64,000 bases of DNA, taken from the NCBI GenBank assembly GCA_023410475.1, contig JAEYPS010000029.1, positions 41,403 to 105,402 of the forward strand. Reading direction: 5' to 3'. The notes below the pieces were generated by a model, which was not told the origin of the DNA, made no database searches, and worked only from the letters and a program-made list of their open reading frames with translations. How positions within the stretch are numbered: position 1 is the stretch's first letter; each line of letters begins with the position of its first letter. Shown piece after piece: positions 1 to 12,804 of this stretch. The position numbers and the translations under genes were made by a program. This stretch comes from Bacillota bacterium. GTDB lineage: Bacteria; Bacillota; Clostridia; Christensenellales; SZUA-584.

Positions 1-71
1 CTTTGAGGCATAAAAGGTGCGCGCAAGGGAGCGCGTCATCTGTTAAGGTAAGGAAGGAAAAATAAAACACA
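1..71 (+). promoter_or_regulatory. pnp leader region
   Basis: Short stretch before pnp. It holds a GC-rich hairpin (arms near 19-24 and 31-36) and a purine-rich AAGGAAGG ribosome binding site. In most Bacillota rpsO lies just upstream of pnp, and a leader hairpin cut by RNase III or bound by PNPase controls the gene; that is inferred here, because rpsO is outside the window. Confidence 0.4.
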
Positions 72-2216
72 ATGGAACACAGAGTATTTGAGATGGATAT
101 CGCCGGCAGAACGCTGACGGTAGAGACAGGAAAGTATGCGCAGCAGGCGGGCGGAAGCTGCATAGTGCGCTGCGGAGACACGGCCGTGCTCGTAACGGCT
201 ACGGCGTCAAAGGAGCAAAGAGAAGGAATCGATTTTTTCCCGTTAAGCATCGAGTTTGAGGAGAAGATGTATTCCGTGGGGAAGATACCCGGAGGATTTA
301 TCAAGAGGGAAGGAAGGCCGTCTGAGAAAGCGGTATTGACCTCGAGGCTTATAGACAGGCCGCTCAGGCCGCTGTTCCCCAAAGGCTATTACAACGACGT
401 GCAGGTAATATGCACAGTGATGAGCGTTGACACCGAACTGCCTCCCGCGGTTTACGGAATGATAGGCTCATCGATAGCGCTGAGCATATCGGATATACCG
501 TTCCTTGGGCCCACGGCTTCGGTGGTCATAGGCATGGTAGACGGAGAATATGTCGCAAACCCGGACACCGCGCAGCGTGAGAAAAGCGTGCTTGACCTTA
601 CGGTCTCGGGCACGAAGGACGCCGTGATGATGGTGGAAGCTGGCGCAAACGAGATTTCCGAAAGCGAGATGCTGGGAGCGATACTGTTCGCTCATGAAGA
701 GATAAAGAAGATCATCTCGTTTATAGAGGACATCGTAAAGGAAGTCGGCAAACCTAAGGCCGAGTTTACGCCATACGTGATAGACCCCGAGCTTGAGGCC
801 AAAGTGCGCGAATACGCAGCCGATAAGGTAAGATGGAGCGTAGACACCACAGAGCGTGGAGTCAGAGATGAGCGCAACGAGGAAGTAAAGGCTGACGTGA
901 TCGCGCATTTCGCGGAAGAGTACCCGGAAAGCAAAGGCGATATAGGAAGCATATTGTACGATCTTAAAAAAGAGATCGTGCGCGACAAGATAATCAACCA
1001 CGAGATACGCCCGGACGGCAGAAAGTTTACCGAGATACGCCCGATATGGTGCGAGGTGGGAGTGTTCGCGAGAACGCACGGCAGCGCCGTGTTCACGCGA
1101 GGTGAGACGCAGGCGTTGACGCTGACGACTCTGGGCGCGATTAGCGACATGCAGAGAATTGAAGGGCTTTCGGACGATTCGTTCAAGCGTTATATGCACC
1201 ATTACAATATGCCTCCGTATTCGACAGGCGAAGCAAAGTTTTTGCGCTCTGCCAGCAGGAGGGAGATAGGACACGGGGCTCTCGCGGAGAGGGCGCTCAT
1301 GCCGGTATTGCCCAGCGAACTCGATTTTCCGTACGCGATAAGGACGGTGTCAGAGTGCATCAGTTCTAACGGCTCTACCTCTATGGCAAGCGTATGCGCG
1401 AGCTCGCTGTCGCTGATGGACGCGGGCGTGCCGCTTAGCGCACCGGTCGCGGGCGCGGCAATGGGGCTCATTAAAGACGAAAGCACCGGCAACATAGCGA
1501 TACTGACGGACATACAGGGGCTTGAGGACTTCCTCGGCGACATGGACTTCAAGGTTGCGGGAACATCGAAGGGCATAACCGCGATACAGATGGATATAAA
1601 GATAAAGGGCATCGACGAGCAGGTTTTGACGAGGGCGCTCGCGCAGGCAAATGAAGCGAGGATGTTCATACTTGACAAGATGAACGCCGTGCTTGAGGCG
1701 CCAAGAGACGACCTGTCGAAGTACGCACCGAGAATAATGCAGTTTACCATTGACCCTGAGAAAATAAGAGAGGTCATAGGCTCGGGCGGCAAAGTTATCA
1801 ACAAGATAATAGCCGACACGGGCGTCAAGATAGACCTTGAGGACGACGGCAGGGTGTTTATAACGTCACCCGACAAGGAAGCTTCGGAAAAGGCGAAAGC
1901 CGCTATCGACGCCATTGTCAAGGACGTCGAGGTTGGCAACGTGTACCTCGGCAAGGTGGTTCGCATAATGAACTTCGGAGCGTTCGTTGAACTCGCGCCC
2001 GGAAAAGACGGGCTCGTGCACATATCTAAGCTCGCGAACGAGCACGTTAAAAGGGTCGAAGACGTTGTCAACATCGGCGACGAGATACTCGTGCGCGTCA
2101 CGGAGATAGACAAGCAGGGCAGGGTGAACCTTACGAGAAAAGGGCTGCTGCCCGGCGATAAGAAGAAGGACGAGGGCGCTCCTAAAGATGAAACGCCTGA
2201 TGAGCCAAAAGAGTAA
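72..2216 (+). CDS. pnp: polyribonucleotide nucleotidyltransferase (PNPase)
   Basis: A 714-residue phosphorolytic 3'-5' exoribonuclease that degrades mRNA with phosphate and releases nucleoside diphosphates; it acts as a ring-shaped trimer in the cytoplasm. All expected domains are present in order: first RNase PH domain (about 10-140), helical linker (about 145-235), second RNase PH domain (about 310-525), KH domain with the GSGGK loop near residue 570, and an S1 domain starting near 620. The tail after about 693 is charged (K, D, E rich). Length is normal for the family (about 700). A strong terminator follows directly, so pnp ends its transcription unit. Confidence 0.97.
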   Translation: MEHRVFEMDIAGRTLTVETGKYAQQAGGSCIVRCGDTAVLVTATASKEQREGIDFFPLSIEFEEKMYSVGKIPGGFIKREGRPSEKAVLTSRLIDRPLRPLFPKGYYNDVQVICTVMSVDTELPPAVYGMIGSSIALSISDIPFLGPTASVVIGMVDGEYVANPDTAQREKSVLDLTVSGTKDAVMMVEAGANEISESEMLGAILFAHEEIKKIISFIEDIVKEVGKPKAEFTPYVIDPELEAKVREYAADKVRWSVDTTERGVRDERNEEVKADVIAHFAEEYPESKGDIGSILYDLKKEIVRDKIINHEIRPDGRKFTEIRPIWCEVGVFARTHGSAVFTRGETQALTLTTLGAISDMQRIEGLSDDSFKRYMHHYNMPPYSTGEAKFLRSASRREIGHGALAERALMPVLPSELDFPYAIRTVSECISSNGSTSMASVCASSLSLMDAGVPLSAPVAGAAMGLIKDESTGNIAILTDIQGLEDFLGDMDFKVAGTSKGITAIQMDIKIKGIDEQVLTRALAQANEARMFILDKMNAVLEAPRDDLSKYAPRIMQFTIDPEKIREVIGSGGKVINKIIADTGVKIDLEDDGRVFITSPDKEASEKAKAAIDAIVKDVEVGNVYLGKVVRIMNFGAFVELAPGKDGLVHISKLANEHVKRVEDVVNIGDEILVRVTEIDKQGRVNLTRKGLLPGDKKKDEGAPKDETPDEPKE

Positions 2217-2226
2217 TCACAAGCTG

Positions 2227-2253
2227 AAGAACGCCTGAGGGCGTTCTTTTTTT
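2227..2253 (+). terminator. rho-independent terminator of pnp
   Basis: Nine-base-pair stem (2227-2235 with 2240-2248), four-base loop TGAG, then a run of T. It sits 11 bases after the pnp stop codon. The tail overlaps the end of the convergent lipoprotein gene. Confidence 0.9.
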
Positions 2254-3175
2254 ACGCAGCGGTATCATTTTTACGCACCTTGTCAAACCATAAAATGAGG
2301 TTACCCGATATATCGTATTTGCAGATATAAATATCTTTACCCAAGAGAAATATGTAATAGGGGATCTTTTCGCACTGTTCGTCGTACAGACTGTATCTAT
2401 AGCGTGCTAAATACTTATAGAATACCTCTTTTAGCGTTGATTCAGTGGCATAGCAATTTTCTATTAAATCTTCGTCCAGCAGTTCGCATTTATAGCTTAT
2501 GTTTATATACGCTTCTTTGCTTTCGCCTTGGGTTATGGTGAAGGCATCATCTTTGATTATATATTTTGTTCCAGATCTGTCTTCTAGCGCAGAGGAAGAG
2601 ATAGCAGCGAAAACAACTTCTGAGAGTTCATATTCACCGACAACGGCTTCCGTTTGATTAAAATAAAAAAGAAGTATTTCTATGCTTCCGCTTTGGACTA
2701 CGTATTTTTGATACGTTTCTTTTGAAGACTGTGAATCAGCTTCGGATAAGGTCAGCTTATTCGCAAAATTTTTGAGTTCGTGTAAAGCGTCTTGTCTTAT
2801 GGTCAATTCCTGCAATCCGTTAAAATCGCAGATGGCATCAAACGCCTCTTCCTTAGTATCCCGTACAAACATATCGACCAACAGCGGATAATTCATTACG
2901 GTTTCGACCAACGCCTTTGTCGTCATACTCTTTAAAATCGATTGGGGAATCTGACAAGCTTCCGCTTTTTCCATTCGGGATCTGAATCCTGCCCATGTTG
3001 CGGTACCGGGCACTACAGGGTACTGATATGCTTCGGTTATCGTATATTTGTCGTTCCCCGTATCTTTTGCAGAGGCAGTTCCAATGGATTCTATAGTATT
3101 CTCACAGCCGCTTAGTAAAGCTATAAATATTAGAATCAATGTATAACATATTATCTGACTGAAATGCTTCCTCAT
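2252..3175 (-). CDS. putative lipoprotein of unknown function (307 aa)
   Basis: Start chosen at the ATG at 3175, which has GGAGG five bases upstream; a longer reading frame without a good ribosome binding site exists. The N-terminus is a lipoprotein signal: basic MRKH, a hydrophobic stretch, then the lipobox LLSGC. The mature part is hydrophilic, with no domain I recognise. The C-terminal quarter (RYRYSLYDEQ...IYICKYD...WFDKVRK) is closely related to the end of the next gene upstream, so the two are paralogues; this one has an extra region of about 130 residues between signal and shared domain. Probably membrane-anchored on the outer face. Function unknown. Confidence 0.75.
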   Translation of the reverse strand: MRKHFSQIICYTLILIFIALLSGCENTIESIGTASAKDTGNDKYTITEAYQYPVVPGTATWAGFRSRMEKAEACQIPQSILKSMTTKALVETVMNYPLLVDMFVRDTKEEAFDAICDFNGLQELTIRQDALHELKNFANKLTLSEADSQSSKETYQKYVVQSGSIEILLFYFNQTEAVVGEYELSEVVFAAISSSALEDRSGTKYIIKDDAFTITQGESKEAYINISYKCELLDEDLIENCYATESTLKEVFYKYLARYRYSLYDEQCEKIPYYIFLLGKDIYICKYDISGNLILWFDKVRKNDTAA

Positions 3176-3203
3176 AAAAACCTCCGATTGCAAACGGGTT
3201 TAT

Positions 3204-3680
3204 TTATGCCTTCTTCCGCACCTTGTCAAACCAATGAAAGAGCATATCGGATCTGTCGTATCTGCAAATATAAACATCTTCATCGAGCTGGAATATGTGG
3301 TAGCGGATCTTTTCACCCTGTTCGTCGTACAGGCTGTACCTGTAGCGCTCTTTGTACTTATCGAACATTTCCTTCAAGCAATCGTATCTATCTTCAATGA
3401 TTTTATCGTCCAACACTTCTTTTTTGTAGCTAATATTCGTGTACTTATCTTCGTTATCGGCCTGTACTACAGCGAAGGCGCTGGGTTCGATTATATATTC
3501 CGTTCCGGCCTTATGCTCGCGCAGATAATCGCGCCCTTCGGGAGAAAGGTCTGCTATTATAACGTCTTCATATTCGTAAGTACCGACAATAGAATATATA
3601 GGATCCGCACAAGCGCTCAGTAATAAAATAAATATAAAAATCATTACAGAACAAAATTTATTCGCTGAATACTTTTTCAT
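3204..3680 (-). CDS. putative lipoprotein, paralogue of its neighbour (158 aa)
   Basis: Start at the ATG at 3680 with GGAGG upstream; a longer frame to 3773 has no comparable site. MKKYS, a hydrophobic core and lipobox LLSAC predict a lipid-anchored protein. The part after the signal matches the last half of the downstream lipoprotein: a GTEYIIE / GTKYIIK segment, NISYK, then RYRYSLYDEQGEKI and WFDKVRKK. A tandem duplication with later loss or gain of a middle region explains the pair. Same strand, 28 bases apart, so probably co-transcribed. No function recognised. Confidence 0.72.
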   Translation of the reverse strand: MKKYSANKFCSVMIFIFILLLSACADPIYSIVGTYEYEDVIIADLSPEGRDYLREHKAGTEYIIEPSAFAVVQADNEDKYTNISYKKEVLDDKIIEDRYDCLKEMFDKYKERYRYSLYDEQGEKIRYHIFQLDEDVYICRYDRSDMLFHWFDKVRKKA

Positions 3681-4044
3681 AAGGACCTCCAATAAACAAT
3701 AATTTTGCACTATGTTAATATTAATTAAGGACAATGATTTATAAAAACTACTTCCAAAAACTAACAGAGGCATTTTTTATATATGGACAGTCAAGAATTC
3801 TATGCTCATATAAACCATACGGTCCCCATTTTGATCTGACACCGACGTAAGATCACCTTGGTATTGTATATCGGCTTGCCCATACTTTCATCGGCAATGT
3901 ATGATAAGTAACAGGTATATAATACCACATATATATGAAGATGTAAACCGGAATAAAATATATTAATAAAGTGCATATAAACCACACGAGAAATAAATTT
4001 CAATATGTATAGTTATTAATCGAAACACATGTTTTCTGAGTGTA

Positions 4045-4070
4045 AAAAAACCGCCGGCAACGCCGGCGGA
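4045..4070 (-). terminator. strong minus-strand intrinsic terminator without an obvious gene
   Basis: On the minus strand an eight-base-pair GC stem (CCGCCGGC / GCCGGCGG) with a GTT loop is followed by seven T. The nearest upstream minus-strand gene ends at 4315 and has its own hairpin at 4257-4280. The terminator could serve read-through from that gene or end a short RNA from the 4070-4257 interval. Confidence 0.65.
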
Positions 4071-4086
4071 TGGCCAGCCACACCAA

Positions 4087-4113
4087 AAGGAGGTACCCAA
4101 ATGGCAACAGCTT
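4087..4113 (+). other. Shine-Dalgarno followed by a four-codon minigene
   Basis: On the plus strand AAGGAGGT stands seven bases before ATG GCA ACA GCT TAG, which would give the peptide MATA. It may be the remnant of a lost gene, or chance. On the other strand the same bases read ACCTCCTTTT, close to the anti-Shine-Dalgarno end of 16S rRNA. Confidence 0.3.
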
Positions 4114-4256
4114 AGCACACACAAAATGGTATCTGAATTATAGCACATATTTAAACAAAAATGTACATTAAAATGTATAAAAAGTGCTAATAAAATGTTG
4201 AAAAAAATCTGATTATGGATTTTTATTAAGTGACTGAACATTATAAGTGTAGAAAC

Positions 4257-4280
4257 GGGCGGCATCCAGGGCCGCCCGGG
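4257..4280 (-). terminator. hairpin after the zinc-ribbon gene
   Basis: CGGGCGGC pairs with GCCGCCCG around a seven-base loop, about 35 bases after the stop codon of the 4315-4575 gene. The T tract is short (TTTC), so it is a weak terminator or a copy of a dispersed GC-rich palindrome; a similar one lies at 43047. Confidence 0.5.
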
Positions 4281-4314
4281 TGTAAAGAATGAAACCAAGT
4301 AATAACGCGCGGCT

Positions 4315-4575
4315 TTACTGTTTCCACCGTTTCAGCTGCGGATAAGTCTCGCGCAGCATTTGTCGGGCGTCGCTCTCGCTCATGCCCGTTTCAACCACGA
4401 ACGGAACGCAGAACTCTATCATCTCGTCCATGCTCATCTGCGATGTGAACTTTCCCGACTGATAGCAGTATGAGCAGTAGTCTTCGCTCTTGCTGCCGTC
4501 CTCGTTCGTTCCGTACATTCCGCCTCCGCCCATGGGCATTCCGCAGCTCTGGCAGTATTTTTCGCTGTTTTCCAT
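4315..4575 (-). CDS. small zinc-ribbon protein (putative zinc ribbon domain family)
   Basis: 86 residues. The N-terminal half carries C8-x2-C11 and C34-x2-C37, a zinc ribbon of the type annotated as putative zinc ribbon domain (Zn_ribbon_2 family) in many Firmicutes. The motif YCQSCGMPM is typical. The C-terminal half is predicted helical and has no catalytic signature. AAGGAG precedes the ATG. These proteins are usually single genes of unknown role. Confidence 0.85.
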   Translation of the reverse strand: MENSEKYCQSCGMPMGGGGMYGTNEDGSKSEDYCSYCYQSGKFTSQMSMDEMIEFCVPFVVETGMSESDARQMLRETYPQLKRWKQ

Positions 4576-4828
4576 ACCTATCTCCTTAAAATGCTTTGAT
4601 TGTACGATTGTACAACACTGAACATGACATCAGCATGTCACGTTCAAATAAAGCTATTAAAACTATTTAATCGGATTTGATCTGAATAAACTTATATAGC
4701 AACACCATAATAAACACAAATCAGGCGAACGGTCGTATCGGCTACCATATTTAGCTCTTTAAGCATATTTGAATCAATTCAAAAATACAAATTATTATAT
4801 CTATTTAAGTTAATCAGGCGGTGTTAGT

Positions 4829-5602
4829 ATGCGCATATTCGTTGTAAAGAAAAACACCTTGATAAGGGCTGCAGTATTTGTACTGCTCGTGATAGGAGCC
4901 ATAGTTTACACGCAGGTGGCGTTCAGTGACGCCGCGCCCGTCTCGAGCACGGCAGAAAACATGCCGATTTGCCGCGTGGCCTCAAACGAAAAGGCAGTAG
5001 CCATAACTGTAGACACGGCGTTTGGCGACGCCGATTACACACAGCAGATACTTGAGTCTTTGCGCGGTGAGAATGTACGGGTTACGTTTTTTGTAATGGG
5101 GCTGTGGGCAAACGACAATCAGGAGATGACGGGCAAGATAGCCGAGGCGGGACATGAGATAGCAAACCACTCGATGAATCACACAAGGTATCCCGATCTT
5201 ATGACAAGCGAGATAACGGGCGACGCCAACGACGCCTCGGATATCATATTCCAGCTTACGGGCTACGACACCAAGGTGATAAGGCCGCCATACGGCGCGT
5301 TTGACACGGAGACCATAGCGGCGCTGCAAAGAGAGGGCTACATACCCGTAAAGTGGAGCCTCGACGCAAAGGACTGGAAAGGGCTTGACGCAAAAAAGAT
5401 AACCGACGAAGTGCTCTCAAAGGTCAAGAGCGGAGACATAATTATGTTTCAGAACAACGTCGCCGCTACGCCTGAGGCGCTTCCCGCAATAATTCTCGGA
5501 CTGCGCGAAGAAGGGTTTAAGATAGTTACCGTGTCGGATCTGCTGCTCGAAGAGAACAGCTTCGTAGACTCGCAGGGCACGCAGAGATATTTTCAGGATT
5601 GA
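4829..5602 (+). CDS. polysaccharide deacetylase family protein (NodB homology domain, PdaB-like)
   Basis: 257 residues with an N-terminal membrane anchor or signal (about 10-32) and an extracytoplasmic NodB domain. Members remove acetyl groups from peptidoglycan or other N-acetyl sugars with a bound metal. Seen: AITVDTAFGD at 58-67 (motif 1), NHSMNH at 113-118 (motif 2, metal ligands H114 and H118), RPPYGAFD at 152-159 (motif 3). Motif 1 is unusual: the usual Asp-Asp pair reads D62-T63, so one metal ligand appears replaced, as in several clostridial PdaB-like proteins, and activity is not certain. A GGCGGTG ribosome binding site precedes ATG. PdaB proteins often act in spore cortex formation; that role is inferred. 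Confidence 0.88.
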   Translation: MRIFVVKKNTLIRAAVFVLLVIGAIVYTQVAFSDAAPVSSTAENMPICRVASNEKAVAITVDTAFGDADYTQQILESLRGENVRVTFFVMGLWANDNQEMTGKIAEAGHEIANHSMNHTRYPDLMTSEITGDANDASDIIFQLTGYDTKVIRPPYGAFDTETIAALQREGYIPVKWSLDAKDWKGLDAKKITDEVLSKVKSGDIIMFQNNVAATPEALPAIILGLREEGFKIVTVSDLLLEENSFVDSQGTQRYFQD

Positions 5603-5609
5603 TTTACCG

Positions 5610-5712
5610 GAAAACCTCTTTTTATGAAAAGCCACGGCCCGCAGACCTTCGCTTGCGCGCGCTTGGACGCTGGGGCTGACTATGTGAACAAGGCTCTGAA
5701 AGAGGTTTTGGG
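5610..5712 (+). promoter_or_regulatory. leader with long-range inverted repeat before the SSB-like gene
   Basis: AAAACCTCTTT near 5612 is complementary to AAAGAGGTTTT near 5700, giving an 11-base-pair stem around about 77 bases that contain further GC-rich inverted segments. It ends about 20 bases before the next start codon. Could be a structured 5' leader or a small RNA; no known family recognised. Confidence 0.35.
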
Positions 5713-5730
5713 TTGCGATGAGGGTAAGAT

Positions 5731-6330
5731 ATGAATGAATCGGCTAACAGCGTCAGCATTGCCGGAAAGCTAAACGGGCTAATGCTGTCGCATAAGATAT
5801 TCGGGGAAGCCTTTTATACATTTTTCCTTGAATGCGAGAGGCTCAGCGAGAAGGCGGATATACTCCCAGTTACCGTATCGGAGAGGCTGCTTATGAAGCA
5901 TCCTCTTGGCGACGGCTCCGATATCTGCGTCAGGGGACAGCTGCGCTCGTATAACAAGCTTGTGGACGGAAAGGTAAGGCTTTATCTTACGGTATTCGCA
6001 CGGGAGATAGAGGATAAAGCGCGCCCGGTAAACGAGATAGAGCTCTTAGGGTTTGTCTGCAAGCCGCCGGTATACCGCGTGACGCCCTTTGGGCGCGAGA
6101 TAACCGACATGCTCGTGGCGGTCAACAGGGCTTACAACAAGTCTGATTACATTCCCTGTATAGTATGGGGCAGAAACGCGAGGTATGCCGCTGATTTTGA
6201 AGTGGGAGACAAGATAAGCGTATTTGGCAGGGTGCAGTCGAGGGAGTACGAAAAGGTGATGGAAAACGGGGAGAAGTTGACTCGCACCGCTTACGAGGTA
6301 TCCGTCTCGAGGCTGCAAAAAGAAGAATAG
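5731..6330 (+). CDS. single-stranded DNA-binding protein-like protein with two OB-fold halves
   Basis: 199 residues. The C-terminal half (about 100-195) has the SSB pattern: ELLGFVCKPPVYR, SDYIPCIVWGRNARYA, then GDKISVFGRVQSREYEK. The N-terminal half (about 5-95) looks like a second, divergent OB fold (VSIAGKLNG, then DICVRGQLRSYNK). Proteins of this two-OB form are common in Clostridia beside the canonical Ssb and lack the acidic C-terminal tail that recruits partner proteins; the tail here is also absent (ends RLQKEE). Binding of single-stranded DNA is inferred from the family. GAGGGTAAG precedes the ATG. A good terminator follows. Confidence 0.8.
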   Translation: MNESANSVSIAGKLNGLMLSHKIFGEAFYTFFLECERLSEKADILPVTVSERLLMKHPLGDGSDICVRGQLRSYNKLVDGKVRLYLTVFAREIEDKARPVNEIELLGFVCKPPVYRVTPFGREITDMLVAVNRAYNKSDYIPCIVWGRNARYAADFEVGDKISVFGRVQSREYEKVMENGEKLTRTAYEVSVSRLQKEE

Positions 6331-6356
6331 ACCTTTTTGTTGACGTGCTAATGTGA

Positions 6357-6393
6357 TAAAATAACAGAGGCTAAAAGCCGCTGTTATTTTTTT
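6357..6393 (+). terminator. terminator after the SSB-like gene
   Basis: AAAATAACAG...GGCT pairs with AGCC...CTGTTATTTT around a three-base loop with one internal mismatch, followed by T residues. About 30 bases after the stop codon. Confidence 0.85.
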
Positions 6394-6467
6394 GTACGCA
6401 AAGCCTTTGGGGTGACGAGGAGCAGTCTGAGACTGCGCCATATTTGTGTAATGTAAGGAGCGTTTTG

Positions 6468-7220
6468 ATGAAGATATTAAGGGCGTCTAAGGATGGACAA
6501 ACTTTTTACGCGGTGCTTAATGAAGGGCGAGCGCTGCGCATAGCGGGCGGGCCTTTCGGCGAGTTATCGTATACAAGAGAGGAATACGAGCTTGGCTCTT
6601 TGGTGCTGCTGGCGCCGTGCGAGCCCACAAAGGTGGTGGCGGTGGGGCTCAACTATTCTGATCACGCCAAAGAGCTCGACGAGAAGCTGATCGGCAGCCC
6701 TGTGCTTTTTATAAAGCCCTCGACGGCTGTTATAGCGCACGGGCAGAGCATAGTATATCCTTCCGATTCCTCGCGCGTGGATTATGAGGCGGAGCTGGCG
6801 GTCGTAATCAAAAAAACATGCCGCAATATTTCAGCTGATAAAGCGCGCGACTATATACTTGGGTTTACCGCACTTAACGACGTTACGGCCCGCGACCTGC
6901 AAAAGAATGACGGACAGTGGACACGGGCGAAGTCTTTCGATACGTTTTGCCCGATAGGGCCGTACATAGACACGCAATTCGATCCCGAAAACAAGAGTAT
7001 CAAAAGCGTGCTTGGCGGTGAGGTAAAGCAAAGTGGCAGCACGTCGGACATGCTTTTTAAAGTGCCTGAGCTTATAAGTTTTATCAGCTCGTGCATGACG
7101 CTTTTGCCGGGCGATGTTATAGCAACCGGCACGCCGGTTGGCGTAGGGCCCATGCAGAGGGGCGACACGATAGAGATAAGGATAGAAGGACTCGAGACAC
7201 TCAGAAACACCGTTATATAG
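6468..7220 (+). CDS. fumarylacetoacetate hydrolase (FAH) family protein
   Basis: 250 residues from the ATG at 6468, chosen for AAGGAG nine bases upstream (a frame from 6444 has none). FAH-fold enzymes use Mg2+ or Mn2+ to cleave C-C bonds or decarboxylate/isomerise oxo-acids such as acylpyruvates. Seen: GLNYSDHAKEL at 60-70, FIKP at 81-84, the metal-binding DYEAEL with E107 and E109, NDVTARDLQ with D138, SFDTFCPIGP, and GDVIATGTPVGVG near the end. The length suits the single-domain acylpyruvase/oxaloacetate decarboxylase type. Substrate cannot be told. It precedes yerC by ten bases and may head the yerC-pcrA-ligA transcript. Confidence 0.92.
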   Translation: MKILRASKDGQTFYAVLNEGRALRIAGGPFGELSYTREEYELGSLVLLAPCEPTKVVAVGLNYSDHAKELDEKLIGSPVLFIKPSTAVIAHGQSIVYPSDSSRVDYEAELAVVIKKTCRNISADKARDYILGFTALNDVTARDLQKNDGQWTRAKSFDTFCPIGPYIDTQFDPENKSIKSVLGGEVKQSGSTSDMLFKVPELISFISSCMTLLPGDVIATGTPVGVGPMQRGDTIEIRIEGLETLRNTVI

Positions 7221-7230
7221 GGAGGGAAAT

Positions 7231-7529
7231 ATGCACGAGTCAATGCTGAAATCGCAAGAGATGGACATGCTGTTCAAAGCGGTGCTGAGCCTTGAAAGCG
7301 CAGAGGAATGCTATATGTTCTTTGAAGATATCTGCACGATCTCAGAGCTCAAATCCATAGCGCAGAGGCTGAAAGTAGCCGCGCTGCTGAAGGACAAGCA
7401 TACGTGCCATGACATATCGCAGAGCACGGGCGCAAGCACGGCCACGATAAGCCGCGTCAACAAGTGCCTTCATTACGGCGCGGGCGGATATGATATAGTT
7501 TTAAAGCGGCTTCAGGGCCGGGAGGACTG

Positions 7530-7530
<1 letters not shown>
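7231..7530 (+). CDS. yerC: YerC/YecD family TrpR-related DNA-binding protein
   Basis: 99 residues, predicted all-helical, with a helix-turn-helix of the TrpR type: CTISELKSIAQRLKVAALL followed by ISQSTGASTATISRVNKC. This is the YerC/YecD family, a small group of TrpR-like regulators. In Bacillus yerC is followed by pcrB, pcrA and ligA; here the order is yerC-pcrA-ligA, without pcrB. Its stop codon overlaps the pcrA start (TGATG), indicating translational coupling. Its DNA target is unknown. Confidence 0.92.
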
Positions 7531-11688
<4,158 letters not shown>

Positions 11689-11693
11689 ACTCA

Positions 11694-12239
11694 ATGCTTC
11701 GCAATATCGGTAATTATGTGCTCGATATAGATATAGACGCCACGAAGCAGGCATTTATTAATATGCCTCCGGATGTACAATGCAGCTGTGACGGATGCAG
11801 GAATTATAACGTGGCGATGGCTTGCGTATCAGATGATGTCAAGGCATTTATGGAATCGCTTGGCGTAGATATCTACAAGGCGTCTGAACTGATGATTCCG
11901 TTTGAGCTTGAAAACGGCTTGATCAGCTATATGGGTTTCTATCATATCTGCGGTAAAATAATATCGGGAGCGAGGCCGGATAATTTTCGAGAAGTTCATC
12001 CAACCGAGTACCCTTATGATGAAACTAATCTGATAAAGATCGGAGATAATTTTGAAGTCGGATTTAAGAATGAATGTGATTTACTGCCAGATAGTTTTGC
12101 TAAGCCTTGTTTTCAGATGGATATATTCGCAGACCTGCCATGGGTGATTGAAAGAGGGGATGATCCGGGATATTATCCTTATGAAACAGAAAAAACCGGA
12201 TTGGTTTCACGAATCAAGGCGCTGTTCAAAAGACATTAA
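11694..12239 (+). CDS. conserved protein of unknown function with CxCxGC motif
   Basis: 181 residues; AGGTGAG lies upstream of the ATG. An N-terminal cluster C30-x-C32-x2-C35 (CSCDGCRNY) resembles a conserved signature of a small hypothetical family in Firmicutes, and the middle has GFYHICGKI. No signal peptide or membrane segment. The cysteines could bind metal, but nothing proves it. It follows ligA closely yet its base composition is lower in GC than ligA, so it may be a later insertion behind the operon. Function unknown. Confidence 0.65.
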   Translation: MLRNIGNYVLDIDIDATKQAFINMPPDVQCSCDGCRNYNVAMACVSDDVKAFMESLGVDIYKASELMIPFELENGLISYMGFYHICGKIISGARPDNFREVHPTEYPYDETNLIKIGDNFEVGFKNECDLLPDSFAKPCFQMDIFADLPWVIERGDDPGYYPYETEKTGLVSRIKALFKRH

Positions 12240-12336
12240 TTTCTGAATATATTGCTTAATAATAGCTGGAATAAGCTTTCAGAATAATGCTATTAACGGA
12301 TAACAATTCTGAATAAACGAAAAAAGGAGAAATAGA

Positions 12337-12804
12337 TTGACTGTTTTTCCGCAAGAGTTTGAAATCAAAATTATTGACAAGAAGAACAAGCAACCGATAG
12401 AAGGTATCGTACTTATGGTACATATTTTTGCAGACTATAAAAATGACTATTGGGTTATCTCCAATTACAGCGATGATAACGGTATTGTCTGCATTACAAA
12501 ACAAATGCTTGAAGAAAAGATCAATGTTTGCCGTAATATGTTCATTATGGACTATTCATGTGATCTGGATCATTGCAAACCATACATAGAGATACTTGCG
12601 AGGGATGGCAATGAAATAAAAACACAGATGAATATATTAAAAGAAAACTGGATGCCGTTTAATGAAGAGGCCGTCAGGAAATTTAACCATCTGAAGGGGT
12701 GTAAAAACCATTTGATATATAATAAAAGTATAAAGATTGACGTTGATCAAGGTTCTCAAAAACAAAAGATTGATTTTAAAGCAGAGCTTATACGGAAAGC
12801 TTAG
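12337..12804 (+). CDS. hypothetical protein with a possible beta-sandwich fold
   Basis: 155 residues from a TTG start; AAGGAG seven bases upstream supports it and no ATG is near. The N-terminal part (FEIKIIDKKNKQPIEGIVLMV, with alternating hydrophobics, then DDNGIVCITKQ) looks like a transthyretin- or prealbumin-like beta-sandwich repeat; that is a fold impression, not a family match. No signal sequence. Composition is AT-richer than the genes around it. Its stop codon lies inside the first copy of a 26-base tandem repeat, so the present C-terminus was probably made by that duplication or marks its edge. Confidence 0.55.
   Translation: MTVFPQEFEIKIIDKKNKQPIEGIVLMVHIFADYKNDYWVISNYSDDNGIVCITKQMLEEKINVCRNMFIMDYSCDLDHCKPYIEILARDGNEIKTQMNILKENWMPFNEEAVRKFNHLKGCKNHLIYNKSIKIDVDQGSQKQKIDFKAELIRKA

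Larger units (their letters stand above)
3681..4314. other. gene-poor AT-rich gap
   Basis: About 630 bases without a convincing gene. Frames of 65 and 111 codons on the minus strand lack ribosome binding sites and protein-like composition. The gap holds a GC-rich hairpin with a T run on the minus strand (4045-4070), a plus-strand Shine-Dalgarno with a four-codon frame (4087-4113), and a second GC-rich hairpin (4257-4280). Confidence 0.6.

Noticed and set aside
468..1274. Long minus-strand frames opposite pnp
   Set aside because: Codon-bias shadows of a gene whose whole frame is a conserved enzyme; Ser/Leu/Arg/His-rich and without start signals. The same holds for the long opposite frames in pcrA, ligA, glmS, addB and addA.
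3963..4298. 111-codon minus-strand frame in the gap after the lipoproteins
   Set aside because: No Shine-Dalgarno, runs through two GC-rich hairpins and a terminator, and has an odd composition (Phe, Cys, His rich).
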